This document shows positions 1 through 9,236 of a stretch of 64,000 nucleotides of DNA, in pieces. This DNA comes from an uncultured Muribaculaceae bacterium (GTDB lineage Bacteria > Bacteroidota > Bacteroidia > Bacteroidales > Muribaculaceae), in assembly GCA_910577465.1 (NCBI GenBank), contig CAJTMM010000001.1, positions 44,500-108,499 on the forward strand, read 5' to 3'. How positions within the stretch are numbered: the first letter of the stretch is position 1; every line of letters starts with the position of its first letter. A program made the translations under genes and the position numbers. The notes under the pieces are model-generated. The model searched no databases, was not told the origin of the DNA, and saw only the letters and a program-made list of their open reading frames with translations.

Positions 1-1194
1 AACGGCATGATGGGACACATCATCAGCATATCTGACAATGAGATTATAGTACGTCCCATCGATGGCACCTACAACATCGAACTTGAACCGTCAACTTGGG
101 AAAATGCCAAATACTCGCTCGATGACGAATCGGGCGAAATTAAAGAAGAGATTCAGGGAACATTCACCCAGTACCCGCTGCGACTCGCCTGGGCAATAAC
201 GATTCACAAAAGCCAAGGTCTTACATTCGAAAAAGCCATTATTGATGCCGCGGCATCATTCGCCCATGGACAAACCTACGTGGCACTGAGCCGTTGCAAG
301 ACACTCGAGGGCATGGTTCTCGAACGCCCGCTCAACACATCGGCTATAATCACCGACAGCAATGTCACCTCATTTACCACACATCACTGTGGCACTACGC
401 CAACCTCAGAACACATATCCAGACTAAAACAGCAGTATTGTACCGACTGTCTCGACGAGTTGTTTGGAATGACCCGACTCAATCGCGCATTCGACACACT
501 TCATCGTATCATAGACGAACATCTCCACTCCTCATACCCCATCCTATGTCGGCAATATTCAGAAATCACGCCACTGCTTCACGACACACTCTCCGGTGTA
601 GCCGACAACTTCGCACGACAATACCGTAGCATATTATCCGAGCAGGAACTATTAAACCAACGAATACAAAAAGCCTGCGAATATTTCATTGAGCAACTTT
701 CGCCACTTACTAAACTTCTCAAATCAACACCCACTCAAACCGACAATAAAGCCGTAACCGCTAAACTGCAATCCGCACACGCCGAACTTTTCGACAGCTT
801 AATTATCAAGATAAGGCTAATGAGATATTTTATATCACAGCCATTTAACACACAAGCCTATATCAAAGTCAAAGCCCAAAGCCTGCTCGCACTTGAAACT
901 GGAATAGAGACACAACATCCCGCAACTAAAAAATCCAAACGTACCGACGTCACCACAACGGAAAGCGACATCACCAATCCCGAGCTATACCAACGATTAT
1001 GCCAATGGCGCACCGCCATGGCATCCGCCCAAAAACGTCCCGCTTATACTATATTAAGCAATCGCGCACTGATAGCAATAGCCAACACCACACCCGGCAC
1101 ACCCGCCGAATTATTGGCTATACCCGGTATAGGAAAAGCAAAACTGCAACACTACGGCACCGATATTCTCAACATCATCACTCACTCCGATTAA
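1..1194 (+). CDS. Helicase C-terminal part (UvrD_C_2-like) with HRDC domain, 5'-truncated
   Basis: The frame is open from base 1, so the gene begins before the window. Near the start (about residues 60-105) is the stretch AITIHKSQGLTFEKA followed by YVALSRCKTLEGM. These are superfamily 1 helicase motifs of the Pif1/RecD type, usually labelled UvrD_C_2; the upstream ATPase motifs lie outside the window. A long helical middle follows. The last ~70 residues (YQRLCQWRTAMA to IPGIGKAKLQHYG) read as an HRDC nucleic-acid-binding domain. This architecture is common in Bacteroidales AAA/helicase proteins. The role is probably DNA repair or recombination, but the substrate cannot be told from the fragment. 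Confidence 0.8.
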   Translation, partial: NGMMGHIISISDNEIIVRPIDGTYNIELEPSTWENAKYSLDDESGEIKEEIQGTFTQYPLRLAWAITIHKSQGLTFEKAIIDAAASFAHGQTYVALSRCKTLEGMVLERPLNTSAIITDSNVTSFTTHHCGTTPTSEHISRLKQQYCTDCLDELFGMTRLNRAFDTLHRIIDEHLHSSYPILCRQYSEITPLLHDTLSGVADNFARQYRSILSEQELLNQRIQKACEYFIEQLSPLTKLLKSTPTQTDNKAVTAKLQSAHAELFDSLIIKIRLMRYFISQPFNTQAYIKVKAQSLLALETGIETQHPATKKSKRTDVTTTESDITNPELYQRLCQWRTAMASAQKRPAYTILSNRALIAIANTTPGTPAELLAIPGIGKAKLQHYGTDILNIITHSD

Positions 1195-1276
1195 CAGTCC
1201 ATGGCACACACAAATAATGCTGCCCCAAACCTTTTGACTCTATGCACGTTCTAATAAAAAACGCATTTATCTATCT

Positions 1277-1486
1277 ATGACGGTCAACTGGACACTTTTT
1301 TATATCGGGATATCAGCTTTTATAATCGGTATTATTATCCGGTTATATTTCGACATGAAGCTGAAATCCATGATTCAATCATACATCCCGGACGACAATC
1401 CTAATATCAAACTCTACAAACGATTAATTTTCATAGGCAAAATCATTTTTTGGAGCGGCTCATTTATTTCAATAATCGCCATATAG
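1277..1486 (+). CDS. Small two-helix membrane protein, unknown function
   Basis: A 69-residue ORF starts at ATG 1277, 82 bp after the helicase. It has two hydrophobic segments (about residues 5-25 and 49-69) separated by a polar, charged stretch with PDDNPN. Both segments are long enough to span the membrane, so a hairpin inner-membrane protein is likely. I recognise no family. It lies between two unrelated housekeeping genes on the same strand. It is reported because the composition is protein-like and no competing gene occupies the interval. Confidence 0.5.
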   Translation: MTVNWTLFYIGISAFIIGIIIRLYFDMKLKSMIQSYIPDDNPNIKLYKRLIFIGKIIFWSGSFISIIAI

Positions 1487-1543
1487 CAACCATTTCTTTT
1501 AATCTAAAGTGCAAATTCGCACGGATAATAGTTGTCCGTTGAC

Positions 1544-1551
1544 TATCTTTG
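1544..1551 (+). promoter_or_regulatory. -7 element TATCTTTG for the RNA methyltransferase gene
   Basis: TATCTTTG matches the Bacteroidetes -7 consensus TAnnTTTG and lies 38 bp before the ATG at 1590. No clear -33 TTTG is seen at the usual spacing. The element supports a start at 1590 rather than at an in-frame ATG at 1509, which lies upstream of the promoter. Confidence 0.5.
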
Positions 1552-1589
1552 TACTCGGAATTAGGAATTGGAACAAAATCAGGAATAGC

Positions 1590-2393
1590 ATGGGCATTAT
1601 TGAGATTGAGGATTTAACACACCCCGGAGTAGAGGTATTTGCCGGACTTACCGAAGCACAACTGCGCAACAGGCTCAATCCCGAACGTGGCTTGTTCATT
1701 GCTGAGAGTCCCAAAGTGATACGAGTGGCAATGGATGCAGGATACGAACCGGTGGCATTGCTGTGCGAACCGCGCCACATCACAGGCGATGCCGCTGATA
1801 TTATAGCACGTGCCCCCGGGATTCCTGTCTACACCGGTAGCCGTACTCTTTTATCCAAGCTAACCGGCTACACCTTGACCCGGGGCGTATTATGTGCCAT
1901 GCGGCGCAAGCCATTACCCACCGTCAGAGAAATCTGCACCGATGCACAACGCATTGCCGTAATTGACGGAGTGGTCGACACCACCAACATCGGAGCCATA
2001 TTCCGCTCCGCTGCGGCATTAGGCATGGATGGGGTATTGCTCACCCCCACCTCCTGCGACCCACTTAACCGGCGTGCCATCAGAGTATCCATGGGCACGA
2101 TATTCCTTGTCCCATGGACTTGGATTAACACACCATTGACCCAACTTCACCAATACGGATTCCGCACGGTAGCCATGGCACTTACCGACCAATCCGTACC
2201 ACTCGACTATCCTCCGCTATGCCGCGAACCACGATTAGCCATCATCTTAGGCACTGAAGGCGACGGATTGGCAACAGACACTATTGCCGACGCTGACTAC
2301 ACAGTGCGCATACCTATGTCCCACGGAGTTGACTCCCTCAATGTTGCGGCAGCCTCGGCAGTCGCTTTTTGGCAATTACGCGTAAATCAATAA
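1590..2393 (+). CDS. TrmH/SpoU-family RNA 2'-O-methyltransferase
   Basis: Predicted SAM-dependent 2'-O-ribose methyltransferase of the SPOUT superfamily acting on rRNA or tRNA. The N-terminal ~100 residues form the substrate-binding SpoU_sub-like region (FIAESPKVIRVAMDAGYEP). The catalytic half shows the three SPOUT motifs: DTTNIGAIFRSAAALGMDG (motif 1), LAIILGTEGDGL (motif 2) and IPMSHGVDSLNVAAASAVAF (motif 3, knot and cofactor loop). The start is placed at ATG 1590, giving MGIIEIED; an in-frame ATG at 1509 would add 27 residues unlike the family and lies upstream of a -7 box. The target nucleotide is unknown. It converges with the sulfatase gene, leaving 25 bp between stops. Confidence 0.88.
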   Translation: MGIIEIEDLTHPGVEVFAGLTEAQLRNRLNPERGLFIAESPKVIRVAMDAGYEPVALLCEPRHITGDAADIIARAPGIPVYTGSRTLLSKLTGYTLTRGVLCAMRRKPLPTVREICTDAQRIAVIDGVVDTTNIGAIFRSAAALGMDGVLLTPTSCDPLNRRAIRVSMGTIFLVPWTWINTPLTQLHQYGFRTVAMALTDQSVPLDYPPLCREPRLAIILGTEGDGLATDTIADADYTVRIPMSHGVDSLNVAAASAVAFWQLRVNQ

Positions 2394-2418
2394 TCCAGAA
2401 TCAAATCATAATTAGGGA

Positions 2419-3960
2419 TTACACCTCATCAGGCCACGGGCAAGGATTTCCGGTAGCAGTCACCGACGGACGTTGCGCGTCCATCTCCCGCAACCGTTCA
2501 CCCAACCGATGCGAAAGGAATGTCACCACATCCGGATATTTATCCACCAGATTTTCCCGTTCGCTTATGTCCATAGGTATATTGTAGAGTTCCTTCTCTC
2601 CCGTAACATAATTGTATATCAATTTCCATGGACCGCGGCGTATCGAGCAATTCAGATTTATACCCGGTCCGTCATTACCCCAGATATTGGGAAAATTCCA
2701 TATCAGTTCACGTTCAGGATTAGCCACCGGTTCACCCTTGAGCAGCGGCACGAAACTAACCCCATCCACCGGACGCATGGAATCGGTTTCCGTTTTCACG
2801 CCACCAATCTCCAATATGGTCGGATAGAAATCCTCTATCATCACATAATCATCCACCACACTACCGGGTTTTGTCACGCCGCTCCAGCTCACCAACATAG
2901 GCTCGCGTATGCCACCTTCAAGCAACGAGCCCTTGCCGCTACGCAATGGGGCATTCTGGGTGTACAGTTCACCGTCACGCCATTCAGGCTGCGATGCCAA
3001 CCCTCCATTATCGCTCATGAATATCACCACGGTATTGTCAGGTCGCCCGTTGGTCTCCACCCAATCCAGAATATCGCCAAGACTCTTGTCCATACCTTCG
3101 ACCAACGATGCATAAGCGGCATCCTTGGGCTGCAGACCCTTGTCAATATATTTCTGATAGAAGCGCTCATCACGGTCCACAGGTATATGCACTGCATATT
3201 GCGCCATATACAGGAAATATGGTTGCCCATACTTCTTAGCTTTATCCAATGCCTTTATAGCCTCACGTGTCAGAGCCTCTGTGGCAAACACACCTGTCCC
3301 CCAATACTTCTCCAGTCCGGGAACGGCAAGCAACGAGTAAGGCGTACCGTCATCATTATGACCATAATTCTTTTCACTTAGATAAGTGGCAAGTCCACCA
3401 CCTGCATGTCCGGCGATATTCACCTCAAAACCCCAGTGCTCGGGAGCCTCCCCGGGGGTATCGATGGCACCAAGATGCGCCTTGCCGCAATGTATGGTAT
3501 GATAGCCATTCTGCCGCAACAAATCCACAAACGACCTGCCTACATACGTGCGCGGAACTCCTGCCACCTGTGAGATTCCATTTACATTCCATTCCGGAAG
3601 CGTGATACTATCCACCTCCATATCCGTAGACACATCCCGTTGGAGAGTCCAGTTGGTCACACGATGGCGGGCGTTATTGGCCCCGGTGAACAGGCTGCAA
3701 CGCGACGGCGACGATATGGCACATGCATATGCCTGAGTGAATTTTGTACCCATACGCGCCAACCGCTCCATGTTCGGAGTCTCAAACATTCTATTATAAT
3801 ATGTAGTATCATTCCAAAACGGCACGGATGTATCCTGCCATCCCATATCATCGACCATAAACAATATTATATCCGGAGCGGTCGATTGTTCCGCACTTAA
3901 CGCCGCAAGTGGCGCCAACGCAAGTGAGAATGCAGTCCATGAAGGTCTATGGGTACTCAT
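2419..3960 (-). CDS. Secreted serine-type sulfatase (arylsulfatase A-like)
   Basis: A 513-residue alkaline-phosphatase-superfamily sulfatase. A signal peptide is likely in residues 1-23 (ending ALSAEQ), so it should act in the periplasm or outside, probably on host or dietary sulfated glycans. Metal ligands are seen in FMVDDMG (D37, D38) and in VVIFMSDNGG. The active-site motif is S83-S-P-S-R87 followed by CSLFTG, so formylglycine would come from serine rather than cysteine. This requires a radical SAM maturase (anSME), which is not in the window. The gene lies 76 bp downstream of folB on the same strand, with no SusCD or glycan locus beside it. The exact substrate and sulfatase subfamily cannot be assigned. 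Confidence 0.9.
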   Translation of the reverse strand: MSTHRPSWTAFSLALAPLAALSAEQSTAPDIILFMVDDMGWQDTSVPFWNDTTYYNRMFETPNMERLARMGTKFTQAYACAISSPSRCSLFTGANNARHRVTNWTLQRDVSTDMEVDSITLPEWNVNGISQVAGVPRTYVGRSFVDLLRQNGYHTIHCGKAHLGAIDTPGEAPEHWGFEVNIAGHAGGGLATYLSEKNYGHNDDGTPYSLLAVPGLEKYWGTGVFATEALTREAIKALDKAKKYGQPYFLYMAQYAVHIPVDRDERFYQKYIDKGLQPKDAAYASLVEGMDKSLGDILDWVETNGRPDNTVVIFMSDNGGLASQPEWRDGELYTQNAPLRSGKGSLLEGGIREPMLVSWSGVTKPGSVVDDYVMIEDFYPTILEIGGVKTETDSMRPVDGVSFVPLLKGEPVANPERELIWNFPNIWGNDGPGINLNCSIRRGPWKLIYNYVTGEKELYNIPMDISERENLVDKYPDVVTFLSHRLGERLREMDAQRPSVTATGNPCPWPDEV

Positions 3961-4036
3961 ATTATTTTTCTGTTTAATGGATTCCTAAATATTATTCAAA
4001 CAAGGACATTGGCTATGTTATGACAAACATCAGCCA

Positions 4037-4393
4037 TCACCATTCAAGGGCTATAGCCACCGATTGCATCTGCACCGCCGGGATGGGTGGTTTCAGCTTA
4101 GCCACACGAACCATCCCGCCGGACACCATAGGATAACCGTTGCGGATAGCATCGCGCAGACGGCCGCACACATGCTCAAGCAACTGCGACGGCTTATTCA
4201 TCACATCACGTATCAGAGTGCATACCTCGGCATAATTCACCGTTGCCGACAGATCATCCGAATCCACAGCACCGCACTCATTCAGATGCAGATGCACCGT
4301 AACCTCAAACTCATTGCCTACAATGCGCTCCTGCTCCAGCACACCATGACGCGCATAACACCGCAGACCATTTATCTCTACTGTCATTGCCAT
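4037..4393 (-). CDS. folB: Dihydroneopterin aldolase
   Basis: Converts 7,8-dihydroneopterin to 6-hydroxymethyl-dihydropterin and glycolaldehyde in folate synthesis. The 118-residue length is normal. Family features visible are HGVLEQERIVGNEFEV near the N-terminus, TVNYAEVC in the middle and VAKLKPPIP near the C-terminus with the catalytic lysine region. It follows rnr with a 12-bp gap on the same strand, so it is likely co-transcribed with it. Two in-frame ATGs (4393 and 4387) are possible starts. Confidence 0.9.
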   Translation of the reverse strand: MAMTVEINGLRCYARHGVLEQERIVGNEFEVTVHLHLNECGAVDSDDLSATVNYAEVCTLIRDVMNKPSQLLEHVCGRLRDAIRNGYPMVSGGMVRVAKLKPPIPAVQMQSVAIALEW

Positions 4394-4405
4394 GACGCGA
4401 ACTGT

Positions 4406-6676
4406 TTAGTGACGACGCGAACGAGGCTTTTTCTTATCGCCACGACCTATATGTTTTTTAGCCGGCTTCTCATTCAATGCCTGAGCTACAGATACGTCAC
4501 GACCGCGATTATCCGACTGCATCGGATTTCCCTTGTCATCAATCAGCACAAAATCGAGCTGTTTTTTCTCAAGTGAAGCACGTGCTACCTTCACCTTCAC
4601 CTCATCGCCCAAACGATAGCGGACTCCTCTACGGCGGCCTATAAGACAATAATTCTTTTCGTCGAAATCATAGTAATCATCGGCAAGGTCACGAACCGGA
4701 ACCAGCCCCTCGCACATATTATCCGACAATTCCACATAAAGCCCCCATTCGGTTACACCGGATATAACACCGTCGTACACCTCACCCATGTGGTCGCCCA
4801 TGTACTCCACCTGCTTGTATTTGATGGATGCGCGCTCGGCATTTGCAGCAAGCTGCTCCATATCGCTCGAATGCTTGCACTGGTCCTCAAGTTTAGATTG
4901 GTTCACCGACCTACCTCCCGACAGATACCGTTCGAGAAGACGATGCACCATCATGTCGGGATACCTACGGATAGGCGATGTAAAGTGCGTATAGTAATCA
5001 AAAGCCAATCCATAATGCCCCACATTATTTGTAGTGTACACAGCCTTGGCCATCGAACGTATGGCAAGTGTTGACAGGAAATTCTCCTCTCCCTTCCCCT
5101 TTACATCCGCAAGCATGCGGTTTATTGACTTATTAACCTCACGCGAATTACCATGTTCGCGCACTTTAAATCCGAATGTGCGCGCAATCTTTGACAAATC
5201 GGCAAGCTTTCCCGGATCCGGCATATCATGCACGCGGTACACAAACGCTTTAGGCTTCTTATGTCCCGCCGGTTTGCCTATAGCCGTAGCCACAGTCTTG
5301 TTGGCAAGCAACATGAATTCCTCGATAAGTTTGTTGGCATCCTTGGACTGCTTGAAATACACACTCACCGGATGTCCTGTCTCATCAATCTCAAATCGCA
5401 CTTCGGCACGGTCAAATTCCACAGAGCCGTTATCATAGCGCTCCTTACGCAATATCTTAGCCAAACGGTCAAGTGTAAGTATTTCCTCAGCATAATCACC
5501 CGCACCGGTTTCTATCACCTGCTGAGCCTCCTCGTAGGTAAATCTACGGTTTGAACGTGTGACAGTGCGAACGATATCCGACGACAGCACTTCAGCCTTG
5601 TCATTCATTTTAAACACACATGAGAATGTGAGTTTATCCTCATCCGGACGCAACGAGCAGATTCCGTTTGACAGATGCTCGGGAAGCATCGGCACCACAC
5701 GGTCTACAAGATACACGGAAGTAGCTCGTTTCTGAGCTTCCTTGTCGAGCAGACTGTCAGGCTGTACATAATGTGTCACATCAGCAATATGCACACCTAT
5801 TTCATAAGTGCCGTCCGACAATTTACGTAAGGACAAGGCATCATCGAAATCCTTAGCGTCCTTAGGGTCGATTGTAAATGTGGTCACATCACGCATATCG
5901 CGACGTTGAGCCACTACTTCATCAGTAATTCCCGCACCTATACGCTCAGCTGCCGCATTCACATTCTCAGGATAACGGTAAGGCAATCCGAACTCAGCAA
6001 GTATGGCATGCATCTCCGTATTGTTTTCGCCTGTCTGACCAAGTATATCCACCACCTCTCCGATAGGATTCTTGGCTTCATCGGGCCATGATGTGATACG
6101 CACTATGGCTTTCTGCCCTGTTTTACCACCTTTAAGTTTTGCACGTGGAATTATAATATCCGTGGCAAGAAACTTGGAATCGGTCTGCAGATACGCATAC
6201 TGGCGCATAACTTGCAACGTACCTATGAATGTCTGCTCCTTCTCCTCTACTATTTCTATCACTTCAGCTTCAGGCTCAACACCCTTGCGGCGCGCAGCTA
6301 TGATGATACGCACTTTATCACCGTTGAGTGCATGCATGGAATTTCGTTCTGCCACGAATATTGACTCTCCATCCTCATCCGTCACCACGCTATTCTTACC
6401 ATTGCTGCGACGCACAAAAGTTCCGGTGGTGACATTGCTGCGCTGCGGTGCCTTATATTTGCCGGGCGACACTTCTATAATATCGCCGTCAAACGCAAGT
6501 TCCGCCAAAATCAATGCTATGGCACGATGTGCCGTGGCATTGTCGGCACCGATGGCATGAGCCACCTGCTTATAATTAAAAGTATTATTTTTTTGTTGAC
6601 TTATGTAATTCAACACCTCGGCATGCAAATCCTTTGCCGGAGCCTTACGCTTGGAGGTCTGTGGTTTCTTTGCCAT
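4406..6676 (-). CDS. rnr: Ribonuclease R
   Basis: A 756-residue 3'-5' exoribonuclease of the RNase II/RNB family that degrades structured RNA. Domains in order: an N-terminal winged-helix-like region (LHAEVLNYISQQ to ~75), cold-shock/OB domains (to ~230), the RNB catalytic domain and an S1 domain (GEVYDGVISGVTEWGLYVEL). The RNB domain has the acidic motif DPKDAKDFDDALSL, whose aspartates bind Mg2+. The tail is basic (GRGDKKKPRSRRH). It lies 164 bp downstream of gyrB, with a terminator-like hairpin between, and is followed closely by folB. No clear TAnnTTTG was found upstream. Confidence 0.95.
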   Translation of the reverse strand: MAKKPQTSKRKAPAKDLHAEVLNYISQQKNNTFNYKQVAHAIGADNATAHRAIALILAELAFDGDIIEVSPGKYKAPQRSNVTTGTFVRRSNGKNSVVTDEDGESIFVAERNSMHALNGDKVRIIIAARRKGVEPEAEVIEIVEEKEQTFIGTLQVMRQYAYLQTDSKFLATDIIIPRAKLKGGKTGQKAIVRITSWPDEAKNPIGEVVDILGQTGENNTEMHAILAEFGLPYRYPENVNAAAERIGAGITDEVVAQRRDMRDVTTFTIDPKDAKDFDDALSLRKLSDGTYEIGVHIADVTHYVQPDSLLDKEAQKRATSVYLVDRVVPMLPEHLSNGICSLRPDEDKLTFSCVFKMNDKAEVLSSDIVRTVTRSNRRFTYEEAQQVIETGAGDYAEEILTLDRLAKILRKERYDNGSVEFDRAEVRFEIDETGHPVSVYFKQSKDANKLIEEFMLLANKTVATAIGKPAGHKKPKAFVYRVHDMPDPGKLADLSKIARTFGFKVREHGNSREVNKSINRMLADVKGKGEENFLSTLAIRSMAKAVYTTNNVGHYGLAFDYYTHFTSPIRRYPDMMVHRLLERYLSGGRSVNQSKLEDQCKHSSDMEQLAANAERASIKYKQVEYMGDHMGEVYDGVISGVTEWGLYVELSDNMCEGLVPVRDLADDYYDFDEKNYCLIGRRRGVRYRLGDEVKVKVARASLEKKQLDFVLIDDKGNPMQSDNRGRDVSVAQALNEKPAKKHIGRGDKKKPRSRRH

Positions 6677-6742
6677 AATATGTATCTCGAATTTATGGTT
6701 TGTTTATTCTTTACAACGCCTTTACGGCATTGATTGTTATGC

Positions 6743-6791
6743 AAAAAACGTGTCGGAAGTGACTATACATCACTGTGCCGGCACGTTTTTT
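6743..6791 (-). terminator. Imperfect hairpin terminator after gyrB
   Basis: Arms beginning AAAAAACGTG and ending CACGTTTTTT flank a second AGTGA/TCACT stem, with small bulges between. Read on the minus strand the hairpin ends in a six-T run just after the gyrB stop. A T-run is also present on the other strand. It separates gyrB from rnr. Confidence 0.6.
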
Positions 6792-6840
6792 CTATGTATT
6801 AGGTCATCGAAGCATCACACCGGCATGGTAGCCGGCATGA

Positions 6841-8772
6841 TTAGGCATCGATATTGGCGTAGTTGGCGTTTTCCTCTATGAAATCGCGGCGCGGAGCCAC
6901 ATCCTCACCCATTAGCATGGAGAAGATACGGTCAGCTTCAGCGGCATCGCTAATATGCACCTGCTTGAGCAAACGGTGCTCGGGCGACATGGTGGTATCG
7001 CGCAACTCCTGTGCGCTCATCTCACCAAGACCTTTGTAACGTTGCACCTTGGTTTTCTCGCCGTACTTCAATATAAATTGTTGAACCTGTTGGTCAGTCC
7101 AGCAATATTCCTCAACCTTACCGCGCGTACACTTATACAACGGCGGTGTAGCCAAATACAAATATCCGTTTTCTATCACAGGACGCATGCGACGGAAGAA
7201 GAATGTCATCAACAGCGTGGCGATATGGCTACCGTCCACATCGGCATCGGTCATTATTATAATCTTGTGATAGGCAAGTTTGGAGATATTCACCTCTTTG
7301 GAGTCCTCCTCGGTTCCGATAGTGACACGCATGGCACGGAACAGACTGGTGATTTCCTGATTGTCGAATATCTTATGGTCCATAGCCTTCTCCACATTCA
7401 GAATCTTACCACGGAGCGGGAGTATAGCTTGGAACTGACGGTCGCGGCCCTGCTTGGCGGTACCACCTGCCGAATCACCTTCGACCAGGAACAACTCGCA
7501 ATCCTCAGCCGTACGGCTTGAACAGTCAGCGAGCTTTCCGGGCAGCCCACCGCCACTCAACGGCGACTTACGCTGAATCTTCACACGGGCATTGTATGCC
7601 GCATGACGTGCCTGCGCAGCGAGAATCACCTTCTCCACAATAGTCTTCGCCTGACGTGGATGCTCCTCAAGATAGTAACGCAATGCCTCGCTCACGGCAG
7701 TCTGTACCGCACCTATCACTTCGTTATTGCCAAGTTTGGTTTTGGTTTGACCCTCAAACTGCGGCTCCATCACCTTTACCGAAACCACGGCGGTAAGACC
7801 CTCACGGAAGTCATCGCTCGCTACATCTATCTTCACCTTTTCAAGCATCTTATTGTCTTCGGCATACTTTTTAAGGGTCGAAGTCAAGCCACGACGGAAA
7901 CCGGTGAGATGGGTACCACCCTCTATGGTGTTGATATTATTCACGAACGAGTACACATTCTCATTGTATGTGGTATTGTATGTCAACGCCACCTCCACAG
8001 GTATACCCTGACGTTCGGTATTGAGATGTATCACATCGTCGATAAGAGGTTCTTTATTGGAATCGATATATTCAACAAACTCACGCAAACCATCCTTGGA
8101 ATAGAACACCTCGCCGCGCGGCTCACCGTTTTCGTTTACCTCACGCATATCCTTAAGGGTAAGGGTGATACCCGCATTTAGGAATGCGAGGTCACGCAAA
8201 CGATTTGCCAGAGTGTTGTAATCATATACCGTAACAGTGAATATGCTCGAATCGGGCAGGAAGGTTATGGAAGTACCGGTATGGTCACTCTCACCTGCCA
8301 CGACAAGTTCCGTGGTGGGTTTGCCACAGGAATATTCCTGCACGTAAGCCTTGCCATCGCGATGCACTTCAGCCCGTAAATAAGTGGAAAGCGCATTGAC
8401 ACACGACACACCTACACCGTGCAGACCACCTGACACCTTGTAAGAACCCTTGTCGAATTTACCGCCTGCATGAAGAACAGTAAGTACGACCTCAAGCGCA
8501 CTTTTATGTTCTTTTTCATGCATATCCACAGGTATGCCGCGTCCGTTATCAACCACAGTGATTGAATTGTCGGCATTAATGGTCACATCTATATGAGTAG
8601 CATAACCGGCGAGAGCTTCGTCAATGGAGTTATCCACCACCTCATATACCAGATGGTGAAGACCTTTTACCGAAATATCGCCTATATACATGGCCGGACG
8701 CTTACGTACGGCCTCCAAACCTTCGAGCACCTGAATATTACTGGCGCTATATTCTTCTTCTTTTTCTGCCAT
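6841..8772 (-). CDS. gyrB: DNA gyrase subunit B
   Basis: ATPase subunit of the type IIA topoisomerase that introduces negative supercoils together with GyrA. The 643-residue protein opens with the GHKL ATPase domain (EGLEAVRKRPAMYIGD; GRGIPVDMHEKE; GGLHGVGVSCVNALS). The transducer follows, then the TOPRIM domain (EGDSAGGTAKQGRDR and DADVDGSHIATLL) and the short C-terminal GyrA-interaction region (YKGLGEMSAQELRDTTM). Length fits Bacteroidetes GyrB, which lacks the E. coli insert. ParE is the only close alternative, but the N-terminus and TOPRIM read as GyrB. gyrA is not in the window. Confidence 0.95.
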   Translation of the reverse strand: MAEKEEEYSASNIQVLEGLEAVRKRPAMYIGDISVKGLHHLVYEVVDNSIDEALAGYATHIDVTINADNSITVVDNGRGIPVDMHEKEHKSALEVVLTVLHAGGKFDKGSYKVSGGLHGVGVSCVNALSTYLRAEVHRDGKAYVQEYSCGKPTTELVVAGESDHTGTSITFLPDSSIFTVTVYDYNTLANRLRDLAFLNAGITLTLKDMREVNENGEPRGEVFYSKDGLREFVEYIDSNKEPLIDDVIHLNTERQGIPVEVALTYNTTYNENVYSFVNNINTIEGGTHLTGFRRGLTSTLKKYAEDNKMLEKVKIDVASDDFREGLTAVVSVKVMEPQFEGQTKTKLGNNEVIGAVQTAVSEALRYYLEEHPRQAKTIVEKVILAAQARHAAYNARVKIQRKSPLSGGGLPGKLADCSSRTAEDCELFLVEGDSAGGTAKQGRDRQFQAILPLRGKILNVEKAMDHKIFDNQEITSLFRAMRVTIGTEEDSKEVNISKLAYHKIIIMTDADVDGSHIATLLMTFFFRRMRPVIENGYLYLATPPLYKCTRGKVEEYCWTDQQVQQFILKYGEKTKVQRYKGLGEMSAQELRDTTMSPEHRLLKQVHISDAAEADRIFSMLMGEDVAPRRDFIEENANYANIDA

Positions 8773-8856
8773 TTAACTGACTTATTGATTGTCGTTAGTA
8801 AAACATTGCTTAAAGGCGCGTTACAACAGGGCAAAGCCACACCGCCAAAAAGCAAA

Positions 8857-8887
8857 CAAAGTTACTAATTTTCCGTGGTATACGCAA
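8857..8887 (-). promoter_or_regulatory. gyrB promoter (-7 TAACTTTG, -33 TTG)
   Basis: On the minus strand a -7 element TAACTTTG (8864-8857) is preceded, 20 nt upstream, by TTG (8887-8885). This fits the Bacteroidetes promoter spacing. The predicted leader to the gyrB ATG is about 80 nt. The rest of 8773-9043 shows no gene. Confidence 0.65.
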
Positions 8888-8995
8888 CACCGGCAACAAG
8901 CTTTTTCGTTAATTTTAACACGGATTCAGCACTATGACCGAAGCACGAAATCAAATATCCAAATGTGAAAAAATGCAAATTAAATACCCCAACTC

Positions 8996-9026
8996 TTGCA
9001 TATCTAAAAAATACCCCTTACCTTTG
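8996..9026 (+). promoter_or_regulatory. tRNA-Pro promoter (TTG, 20 nt, TACCTTTG)
   Basis: TTG at 8996-8998 and TACCTTTG at 9019-9026 are spaced by 20 nt. This is a near-consensus Bacteroidetes promoter ending 18 nt before the tRNA. Confidence 0.8.
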
Positions 9027-9043
9027 CAACGCTTTTCAGAAAT

Positions 9044-9117
9044 CGGGGTGTAGCTCAGTTGGTTAGAGTACGCGTCTGGGGGGCGTGAGGTCGCTAGTTC
9101 GAGTCTAGTCACCCCGA
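9044..9117 (+). tRNA. tRNA-Pro (anticodon GGG)
   Basis: A 74-nt cloverleaf can be folded by hand. The acceptor stem is CGGGGTG/CACCCCG, the D arm GCTC/GAGT and the anticodon stem CGCGT/GCGTG with G-T wobbles. The loop CTGGGGG carries anticodon GGG (9078-9080), and the T arm GCTAG-TTCGAGT-CTAGT follows. The discriminator base is A and CCA is not encoded. GGG reads the proline codons CCC and CCU. A strong promoter lies upstream and a palindromic terminator directly downstream, so it is a single-gene transcript. Confidence 0.95.
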
Positions 9118-9124
9118 CTGAATC

Positions 9125-9159
9125 AGAGAGTCTGTGAATATTCACAGACTCTCTTTTTT
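9125..9159 (+). terminator. Rho-independent terminator of tRNA-Pro
   Basis: A perfect 30-nt palindrome (9125-9154, starting AGAGAGTCTGTGAA) is followed by a six-T run (9154-9159), eight bases after the tRNA end. Confidence 0.9.
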
Positions 9160-9236
9160 CTCCAAACTTTCCATCCCCGCGATGTGTTTAGAGTACATAT
9201 TAACTCAACTATTCATTTAATATCTACTCTAACATT

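Noticed and set aside
2473..3381. 302-residue open frame opposite the sulfatase
   Set aside because: It is antisense to a gene with clear catalytic motifs, has no recognisable domain and contains composition typical of shadow frames.
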